A stretch of 64,000 bases of DNA, from the NCBI GenBank assembly GCA_964574325.1, contig CAZNMY010000023.1:1-64000 (forward strand). Direction: 5' to 3'. The stretch comes from CAMDPA01 sp964574325. GTDB lineage: Bacteria > Pseudomonadota > Alphaproteobacteria > Rhizobiales > Hyphomicrobiaceae. The notes under the pieces were generated by a model. The model was given only the letters and a program-made list of their open reading frames with translations. It was not told the origin of the DNA and did no database searches. Positions 27,050 to 35,705 of the stretch are shown here, one piece after another. Each line of letters opens with the position of its first letter. The first letter of the stretch is position 1. The position numbers and the translations under genes were made by a program.

Positions 27050-28282
27050 ATGCCGACACAAGTCAGGATGCCCGGACACTTCACCGCGCTCGACGGATGG
27101 CGCGGTGTATGTGCCATTCTCGTGGCGATCTACCATCTGCACACGACGAGCCACCTCAGCCAGTCCGGGATCGTCCGGAACTCCTACCTGTTCGTCGACT
27201 TCTTCTTCGTCCTGAGCGGCTTCGTCATCACCTACGCCTATATCGACCGGCTTTCGACGCTGCGCGCTGCCGGTGTGATGTTGTGGCGGCGGCTCGGCCG
27301 GCTCTGGCCGCTTCACGTTGCCATCCTGGTCGGCTTCATCCTGCTCGAATTGGCCGTCCCGGTGCTGTCGATGCTGCTGGGCGTCAAGCGCACGGCTGCA
27401 GCCGCGTTCGATCCGGAGACATCGGCCTCGCTCTGGGCAATTCCGACCAATCTGCTGCTGATCCATGGTCTGGGGCTTCACGATCGGCTTACCTGGAATC
27501 ATCCGAGCTGGAGCATCAGCACGGAACTGTGGACCTATGTGATCTTCGCGCTGACCATGGTCCTGCTGCGTCGCCGCACCGTGATCGCAGCCGGCCTGAT
27601 GGTGGCCGCTTCGCTGATCTTCCTGGCGAGCGTCTCCCCACGACACATCGGCGTCGATTACGATCTGGGGATCTTCCGCTGTATCGCCGGTTTCTTCGTC
27701 GGCCATCTCGTCTTCAGGCTCGTTCGGGCGGTGCCGGTGAGCCTGCCGCAACCCACGCTGATCGAGGTCATCGGCCTCGCCGCGATGGTGCTGTTCGTGA
27801 TCGCCGCCGCACATACGCGGCTCGAGTATTTCGCACCGTTCGTCTTCGGCGTGATCGTGTGGATCTTCGCGCTCGAGCGCGGCGCGGTGTCATACGTCCT
27901 TAAAACGCGCGCGTTCGCGGCCCTCGGCCTCGTGTCCTATTCGATCTACATGGTGCATTCGCTGGTGATCGCGGTTGCGCATCGCGGCATCAGTGTGATC
28001 GAGCAGATCGGCGGTGTGAAGATCTCGCAGGTCGTGGAGCATGCCGGCGAGCGCACGCTTGTGATCTCGTTCGGCAGCGCATGGGCGATGGATGCGCTCG
28101 TGGTGGTCTACGTGGCGGTGGTCATCGGGGTGTCGATGCTGACGTGGCGCTACATCGAGATGCCCGCGCAGCGGTGGTGGAACGGGGCTTCCGCCGCGCC
28201 CATCCCGGCTGTTGTCGAGCCTGTTACGGTCGAAGCATCGGGCGCGAACGGAAACTTCGCACCCGCCGGTTCAAGCAGCTGA
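27050..28282 (+). CDS. Acyltransferase 3 family membrane protein
   Basis: A 410-residue polytopic inner-membrane protein of the acyltransferase 3 (OafA/OatA/YrhL) family, which O-acylates surface polysaccharides or lipids. The hallmark start FTALDGWRGVCAILVAIYHL with Arg and His and the FVDFFFVLSGFVITYAY segment are present, followed by about ten hydrophobic stretches. The C-terminal SGNH domain of some members is absent. It opens the polysaccharide locus and its last 12 bases overlap the end of the convergent glycosyltransferase gene. A tandem repeat lies directly upstream. It may add acetyl groups to the locus's polymer. Confidence 0.88.
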   Translation: MPTQVRMPGHFTALDGWRGVCAILVAIYHLHTTSHLSQSGIVRNSYLFVDFFFVLSGFVITYAYIDRLSTLRAAGVMLWRRLGRLWPLHVAILVGFILLELAVPVLSMLLGVKRTAAAAFDPETSASLWAIPTNLLLIHGLGLHDRLTWNHPSWSISTELWTYVIFALTMVLLRRRTVIAAGLMVAASLIFLASVSPRHIGVDYDLGIFRCIAGFFVGHLVFRLVRAVPVSLPQPTLIEVIGLAAMVLFVIAAAHTRLEYFAPFVFGVIVWIFALERGAVSYVLKTRAFAALGLVSYSIYMVHSLVIAVAHRGISVIEQIGGVKISQVVEHAGERTLVISFGSAWAMDALVVVYVAVVIGVSMLTWRYIEMPAQRWWNGASAAPIPAVVEPVTVEASGANGNFAPAGSSS

Positions 28283-29092
28283 GCCTGTCGCGAGGTCACC
28301 GGGGGCGATCAGCCTGAGCCACGCGAGACGCGCCAGGAACACCGCGTTGCCCACGAGATAGCGGTTGGCGAGCCGGCGCGGTTCCTGCGCGAGCCGCCAG
28401 GCCCATTCCAGACCGGCCTTGCGGAGCGGAAGTGGCGCCCGCGCGATCCGGCCCGAATAGTAGTCGAACAGGCCACCGACACCGATCACCACCGGCACCT
28501 TCAGGCGGCTGCGGTGGCGTGCCATCCACAACTCCTGGTGCGGCACGCCCAATGCGACGAGCAGGATCGAGGCCCCGCTCGCGTTGATCTCGTCGATCAC
28601 GCGCTGCTCGTCGTCGGCGGCGGCGATGTAGCCATGGTGCGTGCCGCTGACGACGAGACCGGGGGTCTGCGCCTGCATGTTGGCGGCAGCAGCGGCGGCT
28701 ATCCCGTCGCGCGCGCCGAGCAGATAGAGGCCCTGGCCGGTGCGGGCGGCTTCGCGACACAGGACGGGGAAGAGGTCGGTGCCGTTGACGTTGTCCATCA
28801 GGTCGGTGCCTGCAACCCGGGCGGCGATGCGTACGCCAGCGCCGTCCGCGAACACCCGGCTCATGCCGGCGACGGCGGCGCGATAGTCCCGCGAACGATA
28901 CGCGACGTTGACGCAATGTGCGTTGAGGAAGGCGACGTCGGTCGCGATGCCGTGCGCGGCCCGCTGGACGATCCACGATGCGGCGCCGGCAATGCTTGTG
29001 TCGGTGATCTCGAGCCCGAACAGCTTGAGGGTGCGATCATGGCCGCGCGGGACGGGATCGCTGCTCCTGCCGGCTGAAACTTCCTGGTACAT
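28271..29092 (-). CDS. WecB/TagA/CpsF-family glycosyltransferase
   Basis: A 273-residue GT26 enzyme of the WecB/TagA/CpsF family, transferring a sugar (often N-acetylmannosamine or its acid) to a lipid-linked acceptor at the inner membrane. Hallmarks visible are TDVAFLNAHCVNVAYR, ADGAGVRIAARVAGTDLMDNVNGTDLFP, the LLGARDGIAAAAAANMQ stretch, LLVALGVPHQELWM and GVGGLFDYYSG. The frame is open far upstream but that part has off-frame composition, so the ATG before YQEVSAG was used. Its Shine-Dalgarno is weak. It converges with the acyltransferase gene and diverges from the GT2 operon. Confidence 0.9.
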   Translation of the reverse strand: MYQEVSAGRSSDPVPRGHDRTLKLFGLEITDTSIAGAASWIVQRAAHGIATDVAFLNAHCVNVAYRSRDYRAAVAGMSRVFADGAGVRIAARVAGTDLMDNVNGTDLFPVLCREAARTGQGLYLLGARDGIAAAAAANMQAQTPGLVVSGTHHGYIAAADDEQRVIDEINASGASILLVALGVPHQELWMARHRSRLKVPVVIGVGGLFDYYSGRIARAPLPLRKAGLEWAWRLAQEPRRLANRYLVGNAVFLARLAWLRLIAPGDLATGSAA

Positions 29093-29383
29093 TCTGCTAC
29101 GCCCCGAACCTGTGCCGGCAGCGTCTTTGCGCGACGCTGCTCTTTTGCCGGGTCCACTATTCTGCGGCCATTGCTTACGCCGCTTTAACCGATGGGGCTC
29201 GCGGGGGGAGAACCTCGCGGCATGGTGGAGAAAGGGTCGATCGAATAGTTCGAATTCGAGCCATCTCCACCGGCCGGTGCGGCGGGGCCTGGTCGAGCCG
29301 GCCACGCACCGAACCTTAACCGATCTCTGCGATACCCTGGTCGAGCGTGGTCCATCCGGGGCTCGGTCGAAACGAGGCTGTGT

Positions 29384-30328
29384 ATGCGTAGCCCGGCGTT
29401 CAGTGTCGTCATTCCCTGCTACAACGTGGCCGCCACGATCGAGGAAACGATCGCGAGCGTGGCCGCGCAGTCGTGCGCGGATCTCGAGATCATCGCCGTC
29501 GAAAACTATTCGACGGACGACACGGCCGGGGTGTTGACGCAACTGGCTCGCACCGAGCCGCGGCTGCGGATCATCGCCGAAAAGGTCCAGGGCATTTGTG
29601 CGGCTCGCAACGCGGGCATTGGCGCGGCCAGGGGCGAGTTTATCGCGCTCCTCGACGGCGACGATCTCTTCGACCGCGATTATCTCGAAACGCACGCGCG
29701 CAATCTCGCGAGCGGCAGCGTCGGCGTTTCCTATTCGCGCATCCGCCTGGTCGATCAGATGGGCCGCCCGACCGGCAGTGTCACGAAGCCGCCGATGGGT
29801 GGTCTCGATGCGACTTTGCTGCTGTGCTCGAACCCGTGCACGTCGATCGTCGTGGTGCGGCGCGAGGTGTTCGAAAGGGCCGGCACATTCGATCAGAACC
29901 TGCGACGCATGGAGGATCAGGAGTGGCTGTTTCGCGCGGCGGCGGCCGGCTTCGAGTTTCGCGGCATCGACCGCGCTATCGCCAGCTATCGCATCACGCC
30001 GGGCGGCCTGTCCCACGACATCGCCGGTATGCTCGACGCGCACGAACAGATGCTCGCTTCGGCAAGCCGTATCGCGCCGGCACTCGTTGCGCGCCACGGC
30101 CGTCTGTCGACCGGCGCCATGCTCCGCTACTGTGCACGCCGCGCTCTCGACCATCACACGGGTGACAGCGCAGCGCGCGGCTACCTCTGGCGGATGCTGC
30201 GCACCGCACCTGATCTGTTGCTTCGCGAGCCGTTAGCGACCGCCAAGACGATCGCCGCCGTGCTCGCGCCGAAACTGACCGGTCTGATCGTCCGTCGTGC
30301 AGCGCGCCTTCAGACGGGAGTGGCATGA
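29384..30328 (+). CDS. Family 2 glycosyltransferase
   Basis: A 314-residue GT-A fold inverting glycosyltransferase. The nucleotide-sugar-binding start FSVVIPCYNVAATIEETIASV, the GICAARNAGIGAARGEFIALLDGDD segment with the DxD-type metal motif and the acceptor-site MEDQEWLFRAA are visible. The C-terminal 100 residues are helical and basic. The stop overlaps the start of the next GT2 gene by four bases, so both are translated together. Sugar specificity cannot be inferred. Confidence 0.9.
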   Translation: MRSPAFSVVIPCYNVAATIEETIASVAAQSCADLEIIAVENYSTDDTAGVLTQLARTEPRLRIIAEKVQGICAARNAGIGAARGEFIALLDGDDLFDRDYLETHARNLASGSVGVSYSRIRLVDQMGRPTGSVTKPPMGGLDATLLLCSNPCTSIVVVRREVFERAGTFDQNLRRMEDQEWLFRAAAAGFEFRGIDRAIASYRITPGGLSHDIAGMLDAHEQMLASASRIAPALVARHGRLSTGAMLRYCARRALDHHTGDSAARGYLWRMLRTAPDLLLREPLATAKTIAAVLAPKLTGLIVRRAARLQTGVA

Positions 30329-31329
30329 TGCATCCACGTGTCAGTGTCGTCATTCCGCTCTATCAGACCGAACGCTACATCCAACTGGCGCTGAATTCAG
30401 TGCTTGCGCAGACGTTCCGGGACTTCGAGGTGATCGTCGTCGACGACGGTTCACGCGACGAAGGCCCGGCGATCGCGCGAGCGTGCGCGGATGATCGTGT
30501 CCGCGTCGTCAGCCAGGAGAACCGGGGCCTCGCGGGGGCGAGGAATACCGGCATCCGCAACGCCCGCGGCGACCTGATCGCGCTCATCGACGCCGACGAT
30601 CTCTGGGACGAGACGAAGCTGGCGCGTCATGTCGCGCATCTCGACGGCGATCCCGCGCTCGACGTCAGCTTCTCCGCCTCGCGGTTGATCGACGACGACG
30701 GACGCGACGTCGGTCTCGTGCAGAAGCCGCTCGGCAGTAGCCTCGAGGACGTCGACTTCTTCTGCCGCAATCCCGTCGGCAACGGTTCGGCGCCGGTGCT
30801 GCGCCGCCGCGCGCTCGACCGCATCGAGTTCTTCGACGCGCATCTCGAGCGGGCCTGCTGGTTCGACGAGGCGTTCCGGCAGTCCGAGGATATCGAGTGC
30901 TGGATGCGCTTGAAGGCGAAGGGCAAGTGCCGCTTCGGCTTCGTCGACGCCCCGCTCACGCTCTATCGCGTCAACAGCGGCGGTCTTTCCGCCAATGTCG
31001 ATGCACAACTCGCGACGTGGCGACGCTTCCGTGACAAGGTCGCGACCTACGCCCCCGATCTCGTCGCGCGCTACGGAAGTCGCGCCGAGGCCTATCAGCT
31101 ACGTTATCTCGCACGCCGCGCCGTCAGATCACGCGATCGTGGGCAGGCGCTGTCGCTGGCGCTCGCATCACTGCGGACGTTTCCGCGAACGCTGATCGAG
31201 GAACCGGCCCGGACGCTGGCCACGCTCGGTGCGGCGATCGCAAAACGCATTCTCGCAGCGGGCGCTTTCGAGCGCCTGGAGGTCGCGGCGTTGCGCTGGG
31301 CGGCGCAGCGGCCGGGTATGCGATTCTGA
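30325..31329 (+). CDS. Family 2 glycosyltransferase
   Basis: A 334-residue GT2 enzyme, paralogous to the preceding one but divergent. It begins VSVVIPLYQTERYIQLALNSVLAQ, with DFEVIVVDDGSRD for nucleotide binding, GLAGARNTGIRNARGDLIALIDADD for the metal motif and QSEDIECWMRLKAKG near residue 190. Two ATG codons in tandem offer the start. About 220 bases separate it from the flippase gene; that gap carries a short direct duplication and no gene. Confidence 0.9.
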   Translation: MMHPRVSVVIPLYQTERYIQLALNSVLAQTFRDFEVIVVDDGSRDEGPAIARACADDRVRVVSQENRGLAGARNTGIRNARGDLIALIDADDLWDETKLARHVAHLDGDPALDVSFSASRLIDDDGRDVGLVQKPLGSSLEDVDFFCRNPVGNGSAPVLRRRALDRIEFFDAHLERACWFDEAFRQSEDIECWMRLKAKGKCRFGFVDAPLTLYRVNSGGLSANVDAQLATWRRFRDKVATYAPDLVARYGSRAEAYQLRYLARRAVRSRDRGQALSLALASLRTFPRTLIEEPARTLATLGAAIAKRILAAGAFERLEVAALRWAAQRPGMRF

Positions 31330-31331
31330 GC

Positions 31332-31365
31332 GCAGTTCATCTCCGAGTGCAGTTCACCTCCGAGT
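31332..31365. repeat. 17-base direct duplication
   Basis: Two adjacent copies of GCAGTTCA(T/C)CTCCGAGT, differing at one base, directly after the second GT2 stop codon. It looks like a small replication-slippage duplication. No further copies were noticed in the window. Confidence 0.7.
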
Positions 31366-31548
31366 TTCGGGGCCTGTCGCGCGTGGAGCGCAGACGTGCG
31401 CACGTCTCCCGGGGAGTTCATCCGGTGCAATCACGCGGGCAACGTAACACGTTCAATTGTTTTGGTTTCGGCAAAGCCTCCTTAACCACGCTCGGGCAAT
31501 GTGGTCCTGTCGCAGTCGGTGTCGCGTTGCAGTTTTGGGAGTACGGCC

Positions 31549-32862
31549 GTGCTGTCCAGCATGGTGACCAGGTCAGTCGAAAGGATTCTCGGGGATCGCC
31601 TGCTGCGTGGCTTCGGCGCGCTGGGGATCGGCGAGTTGTTCGTGCGTGTTTCGCGCATCGCGACGACCATCGTTCTGGCACGCAGCCTCAGCGCGGCCGA
31701 GCTCGGGATCGCGGCAACGGCGCTGGCTTGCTTCGAGCTCGTGCGCGTGCTGGCCAATGGCGGTATCAGCCAGATGGTCGTCCGCGCTTCTGAAGATCGC
31801 CTGGCTGCCACCTGCAACACGGCCTATCGCCTGTCCTGGCTCGTCTGCGGGATCATGGCCGTCATCCAGATTGCCGCCGGTCTCGTCATTGCCCATGTCA
31901 CCGGCCGCCAGGAATTGCTCGCGCTCATCGTTTGTCTCGCCGGCGTCTATGCCTTCATGCCTTGGGCCATGGTCCACGGCTGGCTGCTGCAGCGCGAATA
32001 CCGGATGGCGAACCTTTCGGTGATCAATGCGGTTCAGGTCGGCACCGACAACATCATCACGGCAGCACTCGCCGTGACGGGTTTCGGGGCGTGGGCCGTC
32101 GTGTTGCCGAAGCTGCTGACCGCGCCGATCTGGCTCGCGGGCACGCGGATGTCGATCGCCTGGAAGCGCGATCGGTCGGCCGGCACCATTCCGATGTCCG
32201 AAGTGTTCAAGTTCGCAGGGCCGATCCTTGCGAGCGAGATGCTGGTCGCGGTGCGTTTCAACCTCGACAAGATGATCGTCGGCGCGATGCTCGGCATGGA
32301 AGCGCTCGGCATCTACTATTTCGCGTTCAGCGCAGGCTACGGCTTGAGCCTCGTCCTGACCAGTGCCTTGGCGGCCGCGAGCTTCCCTCACTTGGCCGAT
32401 CACCGTCTGAGTGCGTCTGAGTTGCTTGCCCGGTTCGACAAGGCGCTGTTCGGATTGGCGGCGTTGATCACGGTTCTCATCGTGCTCCAGGCAGCCGCGG
32501 TATTCGTCTACGTGCCCCTGCTGTTCGGTGAGAAGTGGGCGCCGATGACTCCGATCGTCGCGGTGCTGTGCCTGTCGGCTGCGTCGAAGTCGTGGGCGGA
32601 TCTGTCGACCCAGCTCTTGCGCGCCGCCGGCCATCCCGGCCGCGAGCTGGCATCGGCCATGCTGTTCACGTTCGTGATGCTCGTTTCACTCGCTCTCGGC
32701 CTCACGCAAGGTTTGTTCTTCGGCGTGGCGGTGCTCGCGAGCGTGACGATAGCGATGCAGCTCGGCATGACGATCTGGGCGCGCCGCTTCGTTTCGCGCG
32801 TCGAGAAGAGGACTTCGAACCCGGCCGTTACTGGCGTCGAACTGGCGGCGGTGCGGGCATGA
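31549..32862 (+). CDS. Wzx-like polysaccharide flippase
   Basis: A 437-residue MOP-superfamily membrane protein with about 12 hydrophobic segments, related to Wzx/RfbX flippases that move undecaprenyl-linked repeat units across the inner membrane. Typical early sequence is LARSLSAAELGIAATALACFELVRV, followed by a central FAGPILASEMLVAVRFNLDKMIVG. The GTG start is chosen for GGGAG seven bases upstream; the ATG four codons later is possible. The stop overlaps the start of the Wzz-like gene. It stands in the expected place of a Wzx/Wzy-dependent polysaccharide operon. Confidence 0.87.
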   Translation: MLSSMVTRSVERILGDRLLRGFGALGIGELFVRVSRIATTIVLARSLSAAELGIAATALACFELVRVLANGGISQMVVRASEDRLAATCNTAYRLSWLVCGIMAVIQIAAGLVIAHVTGRQELLALIVCLAGVYAFMPWAMVHGWLLQREYRMANLSVINAVQVGTDNIITAALAVTGFGAWAVVLPKLLTAPIWLAGTRMSIAWKRDRSAGTIPMSEVFKFAGPILASEMLVAVRFNLDKMIVGAMLGMEALGIYYFAFSAGYGLSLVLTSALAAASFPHLADHRLSASELLARFDKALFGLAALITVLIVLQAAAVFVYVPLLFGEKWAPMTPIVAVLCLSAASKSWADLSTQLLRAAGHPGRELASAMLFTFVMLVSLALGLTQGLFFGVAVLASVTIAMQLGMTIWARRFVSRVEKRTSNPAVTGVELAAVRA

Positions 32863-34331
32863 TCACGATGAACGCGCCCCAGACGCAAGCGCCGGAGAAT
32901 GCCGGCCAGAAGAAGGCCGACCGGAGGAACGCCGATCAGAAGCGAGGCCCGCGGTTCGATGCGCGCGAGCAGCAGCGGCGCATCGAAGCCGTATTCGCCA
33001 AGCCGCCGTCCCGCGGCAAGCTTTCGTCGGCGGCGATCGGGCTGATCTGGACCGCTGCGGCGGGCTATTACTTCCTGGTTCCCTCGACCTACGTCAGCAA
33101 GTGGTCGATGATCCTGCCGACGTCCAACAGCAGCTCGACCGTGCAGATCGATACGATCGGCCAGACCTCGACCACGCCGACGCAACCGTTCGGCACGCTG
33201 CAGCTCAGCCCCAAGGCGATCTACCGCGAGATCGCTTCGAGCGAGCAGGTCCGCAACATCGCCGCCGATATCATGAATGTCGACCGGCGCCGGATCGGCA
33301 AGATCCGTATCAAGGCGGTCGACGAGACGTCGATGCTGCTGTTCCAGATCACCGGCGCATCGCCCGAACTCGCACGCGGGTACGGTCGCGCGATGATCGA
33401 GGCTCTCGGAATTCAGCTCGATCGGCTGCGGCGCGACGAGCAGGAGAAGCGCGCCAAGATCGTGCGTGACAACCTGAAGCACTATCAGGCGAACGTCGAG
33501 GCCACGCAGGCGCGGATCCAGGAGTTCCAGCGCGAAACCGGGTTGCTGTCGATCAACCAGTTCAACGAGTCGTCCTCGACGGCCGAGCTGTTGCGGCGTC
33601 GCCAGGCCGACCACAAGAGCGAGATCGAGCGTCTGTCCGCCGAGCAGGCTCGCCTGATGGCACGCCTCGGCGTGGAGCCTGCGGCGGCGGCTGCGGGCTT
33701 GCGCCTCGCGGCCGACCCGGCTTTCGCGCGCATCGCGACCTCGTTCGCCGAATCCGCCACCGCCGTCAACGAGAACAACCTGCTGCTGGGCCCCAACCAT
33801 CCCGCTCGCGTCATCGCGCGCGCCAAGGGCGATAGCGCCTACGCGGAACTGACGCGGATCGCCAGGATGGCCAAAATCGATCCTTCGGTCGACCTGCGCA
33901 GCTTGCTGCTGATGCTCAACTCGTCGCACCAATCGGAGCTGTTGCGCACGATCGTTTCCAACGAGGCCGCCATCAACGGCCGCCGTAACGAGCAGAAGTC
34001 GATCGAGGCCGAACTCGCGCGGATCGAGGCAGATGTCGCGCGGCTCGGCGGACACGCATCGCGGCTGGAGGCGCTGAAGAAGGATCAGCTCGTCGCGGAG
34101 GCGGTGTTGACCTCGGCGATGGCGCGTCTCGATACCAATCGTAGCGATCTTTATTCGTCGTATCCGCTCGTGCAGGTACTGGCCGAGCCGGATCTGCCCG
34201 AGAACCGCAGCCAGCCCAGGCTCAGCTATGCCCTGGCCGCCGGCATCCTTGGAACACTGATGGTCTTGATGGCCTGGGGGGCCGCATGGATTGGCGCCAG
34301 CTTCAGCCGGAGACGCTCGAAGAGCGCCTGA
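32859..34331 (+). CDS. Wzz/GumC-like chain-length determinant protein
   Basis: A 490-residue polysaccharide co-polymerase of the Wzz/GumC type. A first transmembrane segment lies near residues 58-76 (AAIGLIWTAAAGYYFLV) and a second near 465-482 (LAAGILGTLMVLMAWGAAW), with a long periplasmic coiled coil between (QEKRAKIVRDNLKHYQANVEATQARIQEF; RLEALKKDQLVAEAVL). No C-terminal BY-kinase domain is present and no separate kinase gene is nearby. The start overlaps the flippase stop by four bases, and the polymerase gene starts 46 bases before this gene ends. It probably sets polymer length. Confidence 0.85.
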   Translation: MITMNAPQTQAPENAGQKKADRRNADQKRGPRFDAREQQRRIEAVFAKPPSRGKLSSAAIGLIWTAAAGYYFLVPSTYVSKWSMILPTSNSSSTVQIDTIGQTSTTPTQPFGTLQLSPKAIYREIASSEQVRNIAADIMNVDRRRIGKIRIKAVDETSMLLFQITGASPELARGYGRAMIEALGIQLDRLRRDEQEKRAKIVRDNLKHYQANVEATQARIQEFQRETGLLSINQFNESSSTAELLRRRQADHKSEIERLSAEQARLMARLGVEPAAAAAGLRLAADPAFARIATSFAESATAVNENNLLLGPNHPARVIARAKGDSAYAELTRIARMAKIDPSVDLRSLLLMLNSSHQSELLRTIVSNEAAINGRRNEQKSIEAELARIEADVARLGGHASRLEALKKDQLVAEAVLTSAMARLDTNRSDLYSSYPLVQVLAEPDLPENRSQPRLSYALAAGILGTLMVLMAWGAAWIGASFSRRRSKSA

Positions 34332-35599
34332 TCTACTGGACGCTCGTATCGACCTGGGGCCTCTGGCTTCTGGGGGCGCTCTACATCGTCGGTCCGGTGC
34401 TCGGCTTCGTCCTGCTCGGCATCGTGATCGTGCGGTGGCTGGGCATCTCTCCCGAACCGCTGCGGCTGTCGTATCTGCCGGTCAGCGTCGCGCTGTGGGT
34501 CGGCGGCATGCTGCTGATGCTCGTGGCGCTGATCGTGGCCCATCTCGATTTCGAGTTGGGGTTCATGCAGACGATCAAGTCGATCATGGGCTGGGCGAAA
34601 GGCTGGGCATTGCTGGCCGTCTACATCGTCGCGGGAACCTATCTGCACATCCGGCCCGCGCTGGTCTATCGCGCAACGGGCATCTTGGCGGCGCAGACGT
34701 TGGCACTGGTGCCGCTCTTCATCATGGCGGCGGTCATCGGCTTGCCCACGGAGCTGTACGTTTCGCCGCTGAGCATCGTCGGTGGTCCCGGTCCCGAGTT
34801 CTTCAACGTCACGCTTTACAGCGACAACGATACGTCCGGTTCGCTGCGCTGGCGCTTCTTCGCGCCGTGGTCGACGGCCGCGGCATTCATCGCCGGCATC
34901 GGATTCGTCTTCGCGCTCTATGACCGGTGGCGCATGTGGAAGATCATCGGTGTCGTCTCCGCGCTCGTGGTGTGTGCGATGGCGGGTTCGCGAACGTCGA
35001 TCGTGGCGATTCCCGCGATCCTCGTCACGCTGTTCGTCATCGCGAACGTGCGCAGCCCCGTGTTGCTCTTGATGGCGGCGTTCGCCGCAGTAGTCGCGAT
35101 CCTGTTCACCGACCAGATCGAGATGCTGCTCGTGGATTCCTACGAGAGCTTCAAGGGCGCGCGTGCAGCGTCGAGCCGCGTTCGCGCCGCACTCGCGAGC
35201 ATCGCCTATCATCGCTGGGAAACCGAGGCGCCCATCTTCGGGCATGGCATCGTCGAGCGTGGTCCCCATCTCGTCCAGTACATGGCGATCGGTTCGCATC
35301 ACACCTGGCATGGCCTGCTGTTCGTGAAGGGAGCGGTCGGCTTCGCCGCGCTCGCTGTTCCCTTGGCCTGGACGTTCGTGGAGCTGTTCTTCAAGTCGCA
35401 GACCGACCGGATCGCGCGCGCGGCGCTGGGTGTGATCGTGGCCTTCGTGCTGTTCTCGTTCGGTGACAATCTCGAGATCGTCTCCTACCTGATCTGGCCC
35501 GGCATGGTGGTTCTGGGCGTCGCGCTCTCGAGGCGTTATCGGAGCCCGTTCTCGAGCCAACTGGGCGCGCGCGAAGCAGCACCCCTGGTTTATGCCTGA
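34286..35599 (+). CDS. O-antigen polymerase/ligase-like membrane protein
   Basis: A 437-residue integral membrane protein with about 11 hydrophobic segments and one large periplasmic loop with IFGHGIVERGPHL and GSHHTWHGLLFVKG, the pattern of Wzy polymerases and O-antigen ligases (WaaL). The AGSRTS segment before that loop is also typical. Position after a flippase and a Wzz-like gene favours a Wzy-type polymerase. Its start lies inside the Wzz-like gene, so they are tightly coupled. Polymerase versus ligase cannot be settled from sequence. Confidence 0.8.
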   Translation: MDWRQLQPETLEERLIYWTLVSTWGLWLLGALYIVGPVLGFVLLGIVIVRWLGISPEPLRLSYLPVSVALWVGGMLLMLVALIVAHLDFELGFMQTIKSIMGWAKGWALLAVYIVAGTYLHIRPALVYRATGILAAQTLALVPLFIMAAVIGLPTELYVSPLSIVGGPGPEFFNVTLYSDNDTSGSLRWRFFAPWSTAAAFIAGIGFVFALYDRWRMWKIIGVVSALVVCAMAGSRTSIVAIPAILVTLFVIANVRSPVLLLMAAFAAVVAILFTDQIEMLLVDSYESFKGARAASSRVRAALASIAYHRWETEAPIFGHGIVERGPHLVQYMAIGSHHTWHGLLFVKGAVGFAALAVPLAWTFVELFFKSQTDRIARAALGVIVAFVLFSFGDNLEIVSYLIWPGMVVLGVALSRRYRSPFSSQLGAREAAPLVYA

Positions 35600-35705
35600 A
35601 GCTCTGGATTCGGCGTCTCGACGCGGGTAGCCACCGGGCGAGTTGCGCCTTGAAATCCGTGAGGTCCGGTGGTGGGCGGAGCCGGTTGTGCGATCCGCTG
35701 CCGGA

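Noticed and set aside
29093..30157. Long upstream extension of the WecB/TagA-type gene frame on the minus strand
   Set aside because: It lies opposite a clear glycosyltransferase gene and has off-frame composition; the homology starts after the internal ATG.
31330..31548. A short gene between the second GT2 gene and the flippase
   Set aside because: Frames here are short and lack coding composition; only a 17-base duplication is supported.
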